NCBI GenBank assembly: GCA_050945515.1
Contig: JBMNTB010000029.1
Location: 1-21,976, forward strand
Length of the DNA: 21,976 nucleotides
From: UBA1046 sp050945515
GTDB lineage: Bacteria > Bacillota > Clostridia > Saccharofermentanales > DTU023
Direction: 5' to 3'
Below are positions 14,225-21,976 of the stretch, one piece after another. The notes under the pieces are model-generated. The model was not told the DNA's origin. It saw nothing but the letters and a program-made list of their open reading frames with translations, and searched no databases. The position numbers and the translations under genes are program-made. Within the stretch, counting starts at the first letter, position 1, and every line of letters begins with the position of its first letter.

Positions 14225-17200
14225 TTAGACCGAGACTTTTGCCTGTGCCGCAGTTTCTTCCAACAGCTCTTGATTCTCGGGTACCACCGGTATCGCGGTG
14301 ATATTGCGATAACGCTGCATGCCACTGCCGGCCGGAATCAGTTTGCCGATGATGACATTTTCTTTAAGACCCAGCAGAGGATCTACTTTGCCCTTGACTG
14401 CCGCATCAGTAAGAACTCTTGTCGTCTCCTGGAAAGAGGCGGCGGACAGGAAAGAATCCGTGGCCAGTGAAGCCTTGGTGATACCAAGCAGGACACGATT
14501 ACCTTCGGCCGGCTGAAGACCCAGCGCTTCGGCCTCTGCATTGGCTTTTTCGAAATCGAACATGTCCACCAGACTACCGGTAAGCATATGGGTGTCACCG
14601 GAGTCTTCGACCTTGCATTTGCGCAGCATCTGGCGGGTAATAATCTCGACATGCTTATCATTGATCTCAACACCGTTGTTCTTATAGACCTTGAGCACCT
14701 CGGTAATAATATACTTCTGAACTCCCTCCGCACCCTTGAGCTTCATAATGTCCTGCGGATTAACCGAACCGTCCGTGATTAGATCGCCAATCTCAACATA
14801 ATCGCCTTCGTCAACAATAACGGGTGTCGATAACGGTATCGAATGGACTATACTCTCTCCCTCAGCCGAAGTAATAGTAACTTCACGTTTGCGTTTATCA
14901 GTCTCAACAATGGAGACTACACCTTCGAGCTCGGCAATTACAGCCTGACCTTTAGGTTTCCTGGCTTCAAACAGTTCTTCGACGCGTGGCAGACCCTGTG
15001 TAATATCGTCACCGGAAGCAATACCCCCGGTATGGAATGTACGCATTGTCAGCTGGGTACCGGGCTCACCGATAGACTGGGCAGCCATAATACCTACAGC
15101 TTCGCCGACTACGGCAGGTTCACCTGTAGCCAGATTGATCCCATAGCACTTGGCGCAGACGCCGGAGACGCAGGCACAGGTCAAATTGCTTCTGATTTTG
15201 ACTTTCTCCAGGCCTGAATTTTCAATAATCAAAGCCTGATTATTGGAGATCATTTCACCGGCCTTGACGATGATCTCCTGCGTCAGCGGATTGATCACAT
15301 CAGCGGCGGCATAGCGGCCGCGGACGCGGTCATATAGCCTCTGGACACTTCTGCGTTTATTTTTGCTGCCTACTGTAATGGCAGATACTTCGATATAGTT
15401 CTCAGTTCCGCAATCTTCCTCACGAATGATGACATCTTGGGCAATATCGACCAGACGTCTGGTCAGATAACCGGAGTCGGCTGTCTTCAAAGCAGTATCT
15501 GACAGAGACTTACGAGCACCGTGTGAAGAGATAAAGAATTCCAGAACATTCATGCCTTCACGCAGATTGGACTTGATCGGGATTTCAACCGTGCGGCCGG
15601 TTGTATCGGCCATATTGCCGCGCATTCCTGCCAGCTGCTTAATCTGGTTGATATTTCCTCTCGCGCCGGACTGAGACATCATATAGACGGGATTAAAGCG
15701 ACCCAAATTATCTTTCAGAGCTTCAGTAATAGCATCAGTCGTCCGGCGCCAGATATCGATAACAGCGCGGTAACGACCATCATTATTGAGCAGGCCGCGC
15801 TGATGGCGGCGATTGATCTCAGTCACCTGGACTTCCGCCTCTGCAATCAGAGTTTCTTTGACATCGGGCACTACCATATCGAAGATACCGATCGAAATGC
15901 CGCCGATCGTCGAATAGTGATAACCCATAGTTTTAATCTCATCCAAAATCTTGGATGTCTTAGTAATGCCATGAATATGGATACAGCGCTCAATGATATC
16001 GCCCAGCTGCCTCTTGCCGACCAGAAAATCGCATTCCAGCTTGAGCAGATCTTTGCCGCCCTGAGAGCGATCAACAAAGCCCAGATCCTGAGGGATGATC
16101 GAATTAAAGATCATGCGGCCTATGGTAGTGGTGATAACACCGCTGATGGTTTTGCCGTCAACTTCAATCGTCCGCCGCACCTTAATTGGCTGGTGCAGAG
16201 TAATAATCTTCAACTCATAAGCCATATTAGCTTCGTTGAAGTCACTGAAAGCCGGAAGTTCGGCTGCCGGATCAAAATCATCCGGCTCCTTGTCAATGGT
16301 CAGATAGTAGATACCCAGAACCATATCCTGAGTCGGTACCGCAACCGGCTTACCATCCTGCGGTTTGAGCAGATTGTTGGATGCCAGCATCAGGAATCTC
16401 GCTTCAGCCTGTGCCTCCGTAGACAAAGGTACGTGGACAGCCATCTGGTCACCATCAAAGTCAGCATTATAAGCGGTACAGACCAGCGGATGGAGCTGAA
16501 TGGCACGGCCCTCAACCAGAACCGGCTCAAAGGCCTGTATGCCCAGACGGTGTAATGTTGGCGCTCTGTTGAGAAGAACCGGATGGTCCTTGATAACATT
16601 TTCCAGTGTATCCCAGACCAGATCGCCGCCGCGCTCAACCAACCGGCGAGCCGACTTTATATTCTGAGCCAATTCATGTTTGACGATCTCCCGCATCACG
16701 AAGGGTTTGAATAGCTCCAGAGCCATCTCCTTGGGTAAGCCACACTGATGCATCTTCAGTTCAGGGCCGACAACAATGACAGAGCGGCCGGAGTAGTCAA
16801 CGCGTTTGCCGAGCAGATTCTGGCGGAAGCGACCCTGCTTGCCTTTGAGTAAATCAGAAAGTGATTTCAGGGCGCGGTTGCCGGCACCGGTTACCGCTCT
16901 GCCGCGGCGGCCGTTGTCGATCAGGGCATCTACTGCTTCCTGCAGCATTCTTTTCTCATTTCTGACGATAATATTAGGAGCACCCAGCTGCAATAATTTA
17001 TTGAGCCGATTATTGCGGTTGATCACACGGCGATAGAGATCATTGAGATCCGAAGTAGCAAAGCGACCGCCATCCAGCTGAACCATAGGCCTCAGCTCCG
17101 GTGGCAGCACCGGCAGCACATCCAGAATCATCCAGCCGGGCTCAAAACCTGAGAGCTTAAAGGCCTCAATGACCTCCAGACGCTTGATCAGACGGCTTTT

Positions 17201-17809
17201 TCTCTGGCCTTTTGCCTGCTGCAACTGTTCGCGCAGATCTTCAGCCAGTTGATCAATATCGATCTGGTTCAGCAGATCCTTGATCGCTTCGGCACCCATT
17301 TTGGCTATGAAGTCATGACGGCCGTATTCGGCAACATATTCCCTGTATTCGCGTTCGTTAATGATATCGTATTTATTCAGGTCGGTAGAACCAGGGTCAA
17401 TCACAATATAGGCCGCAAAATAGAGTATCTTTTCCAGATTGCGGGGTGACATATCCAGAACCAGGCCCATGCGGCTGGGAATACCGCGGAAGTACCAGAT
17501 ATGAGAAACAGGTGCCGCCAGACGGATATGACCCATTCTTTCCCGCCTGACCTTAGACCTGGTCACTTCAACACCGCAGCGATCGCAAACGATACCTTTA
17601 TATCTGATCTTTTTATATTTACCGCAGTGACATTCCCAATCCTTGGTCGGCCCGAAAATCTTTTCACAGAACAGGCCGTCCAGTTCAGGCTTCAGGGTAC
17701 GGTAATTGATTGTTTCAGGTTTTTTGACTTCGCCATGTGACCATTCCAGAATTTTCTCCGGAGAAGCGAGACCAATACCAATTGCTTCAAAATTGTTAAT
17801 TTCCGACAT
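14225..17809 (-). CDS. rpoC: RNA polymerase beta' subunit
   Basis: The largest core RNA polymerase subunit carries the catalytic Mg-binding loop. The product has 1194 residues from the second ATG (17807-17809), chosen because GAGGG precedes it; an ATG four codons earlier lacks an SD. Visible landmarks are the N-terminal zinc site (Cys60, 62, 75, 78), the NADFDGD catalytic loop (448-454), and the second zinc site made of the Cys in REEDCGTE and the set CACVSGVCAKC. The trigger-loop region GEPGTQLTMRTFHTGG follows. The length and lack of a large insertion match Bacillota beta'. It starts 19 nt after rpoB. The start of dsdA follows its stop after 27 nt. Confidence 0.98.
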   Translation of the reverse strand: MSEINNFEAIGIGLASPEKILEWSHGEVKKPETINYRTLKPELDGLFCEKIFGPTKDWECHCGKYKKIRYKGIVCDRCGVEVTRSKVRRERMGHIRLAAPVSHIWYFRGIPSRMGLVLDMSPRNLEKILYFAAYIVIDPGSTDLNKYDIINEREYREYVAEYGRHDFIAKMGAEAIKDLLNQIDIDQLAEDLREQLQQAKGQRKSRLIKRLEVIEAFKLSGFEPGWMILDVLPVLPPELRPMVQLDGGRFATSDLNDLYRRVINRNNRLNKLLQLGAPNIIVRNEKRMLQEAVDALIDNGRRGRAVTGAGNRALKSLSDLLKGKQGRFRQNLLGKRVDYSGRSVIVVGPELKMHQCGLPKEMALELFKPFVMREIVKHELAQNIKSARRLVERGGDLVWDTLENVIKDHPVLLNRAPTLHRLGIQAFEPVLVEGRAIQLHPLVCTAYNADFDGDQMAVHVPLSTEAQAEARFLMLASNNLLKPQDGKPVAVPTQDMVLGIYYLTIDKEPDDFDPAAELPAFSDFNEANMAYELKIITLHQPIKVRRTIEVDGKTISGVITTTIGRMIFNSIIPQDLGFVDRSQGGKDLLKLECDFLVGKRQLGDIIERCIHIHGITKTSKILDEIKTMGYHYSTIGGISIGIFDMVVPDVKETLIAEAEVQVTEINRRHQRGLLNNDGRYRAVIDIWRRTTDAITEALKDNLGRFNPVYMMSQSGARGNINQIKQLAGMRGNMADTTGRTVEIPIKSNLREGMNVLEFFISSHGARKSLSDTALKTADSGYLTRRLVDIAQDVIIREEDCGTENYIEVSAITVGSKNKRRSVQRLYDRVRGRYAAADVINPLTQEIIVKAGEMISNNQALIIENSGLEKVKIRSNLTCACVSGVCAKCYGINLATGEPAVVGEAVGIMAAQSIGEPGTQLTMRTFHTGGIASGDDITQGLPRVEELFEARKPKGQAVIAELEGVVSIVETDKRKREVTITSAEGESIVHSIPLSTPVIVDEGDYVEIGDLITDGSVNPQDIMKLKGAEGVQKYIITEVLKVYKNNGVEINDKHVEIITRQMLRKCKVEDSGDTHMLTGSLVDMFDFEKANAEAEALGLQPAEGNRVLLGITKASLATDSFLSAASFQETTRVLTDAAVKGKVDPLLGLKENVIIGKLIPAGSGMQRYRNITAIPVVPENQELLEETAAQAKVSV

Positions 17810-17828
17810 ATTATCCCTCATCTAGAAC

Positions 17829-21602
<3,774 letters not shown>

Positions 21603-21655
21603 CAACGATCACCTCACGACTAAATCGGCACAGCCGACTGGAGTGACGGCAGAAT

Positions 21656-21688
21656 AACCTGCCCTACCATAACCGGTACGAGCAGGTT
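21656..21688 (-). other. Hairpin in the rpoB mRNA leader
   Basis: AACCTGC and GCAGGTT (21656-21662 and 21682-21688) pair over seven bases with an inner TACC/GGTA stem (21665-21668 and 21675-21678). It has no T tract and ends 53 nt before the rpoB start codon, downstream of the possible leader ORF. It is a candidate regulatory RNA element for beta/beta' synthesis. Confidence 0.45.
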
Positions 21689-21702
21689 TCATGGTCACAT
21701 CT

Positions 21703-21756
21703 TTACTTAAGCAGATAATAGATCGTCAGCAATAGTCCGCTGGGCGCAGAATACAT
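21703..21756 (-). CDS. Possible 17-residue leader peptide before rpoB
   Basis: An ATG (21754-21756) opens the short hydrophobic frame MYSAPSGLLLTIYYLLK, closed by TAA (21703-21705). GGAGG (21770-21774) is 13 nt upstream, longer than ideal. It lies inside the transcribed leader between the promoter and the hairpin at 21656-21688, the layout of a translated leader that could influence downstream folding. I do not recognise the peptide and it could be chance. Confidence 0.3.
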   Translation of the reverse strand: MYSAPSGLLLTIYYLLK

Positions 21757-21796
21757 AAGAATAAGCACACCTCCAGACTTAGTGACACGTCTAACA

Positions 21797-21825
21797 ATTA
21801 TATTATTCCAAAAATCATCTGTCAA
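21797..21825 (-). promoter_or_regulatory. Consensus promoter of rpoB-rpoC(-dsdA)
   Basis: On the minus strand TTGACA (21820-21825) and TATAAT (21797-21802) are separated by exactly 17 bp: both boxes match the sigma-70/A consensus at all positions. The predicted start near 21790 leaves a leader of about 190 nt before rpoB. It suggests rpoBC can be transcribed independently of the ribosomal protein genes expected upstream. Confidence 0.85.
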
Positions 21826-21900
21826 GGAAAAAATATGGCACCCCCATTGATGTGGAATGCAAGTTAAAGTGAAACGCCATCCTTCCTAGTAAGTGATCTG

Positions 21901-21934
21901 TTTCTCTCAGGCCGCCCAGGCGGCCTGAGAGAAA
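21901..21934. other. Perfect 15-bp inverted repeat upstream of rpoB
   Basis: TTTCTCTCAGGCCGC and its exact complement (21901-21915 and 21920-21934) flank a 4-nt loop. It lies about 75 bp upstream of the rpoB promoter. Its place suggests the end of an upstream operon, classically rplJ-rplL, whose genes are outside the window; no end of rplL is readable in 21935-21976. A separate T tract is missing, so it may be a terminator, partial terminator or processing site. Confidence 0.6.
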
Positions 21935-21976
21935 TCTGCTGCAGACTGTCCCCCCAAGATTCTTCTGGGATAATTG

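Noticed and set aside
15803..16555. 250-codon plus-strand open frame opposite rpoC
   Set aside because: Shadow of the highly conserved beta' coding sequence.

Overview
The window is a bacterial chromosome segment in which every supported gene lies on the minus strand. In transcription order (right to left) it reads rpoB - rpoC - D-serine dehydratase - proline-racemase-fold dehydratase - DUF3830-like protein - oppA-B-C-D-F peptide importer - rpsL - rpsG - fusA - tuf. The rpoBC and str (rpsL-rpsG-fusA-tuf) blocks are the housekeeping backbone. The low-to-moderate GC content, strong AGGAGG-type ribosome binding sites, TTG/GTG starts, long Gram-positive-type S12, beta' without large insertions and a lipoprotein-type solute-binding protein point to Bacillota, probably a Clostridia-like anaerobe. 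That assignment is inferred from sequence style, not from a search.

Region by region. 21603-21976 is the rpoB leader: a perfect 15-bp hairpin, a consensus promoter (TTGACA-17-TATAAT), a possible 17-residue leader peptide and a second RNA hairpin. 17829-21602 and 14225-17809 are rpoB and rpoC. Only 27 nt after rpoC, with no terminator visible, comes dsdA (TTG start, strong SD), so dsdA looks like the last gene of the rpoBC operon. After dsdA is a hairpin (12782-12825). Then comes a proline racemase family gene whose second catalytic Cys is Thr, the signature of trans-3-hydroxy-L-proline dehydratase, closed by an intrinsic terminator. Next is a 150-residue cyclophilin-like DUF3830 protein. A 360-bp regulatory region follows, with a good promoter, a 15-bp palindrome over its -10, three contiguous 22-bp repeats at the start point and a possible 49-codon ORF in the leader. 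It precedes oppABCDF, which ends in a strong terminator. 4848-4909 holds a fresh promoter and an early hairpin for the str operon, which ends with tuf and a terminator at 21-70.

How it may work together (inference): the roughly 9.4-kb block between rpoC and rpsL combines a peptide importer with two amino-acid dehydratases, for D-serine and probably trans-3-hydroxyproline. It looks like an amino-acid and peptide scavenging island set into the most conserved transcription/translation cluster of the chromosome. The most unusual points are the apparent transcriptional attachment of dsdA to RNA polymerase genes, the Cys-to-Thr dehydratase signature, and the repeat-rich control region of opp. Individually the protein families are known; no wholly new protein system is visible.
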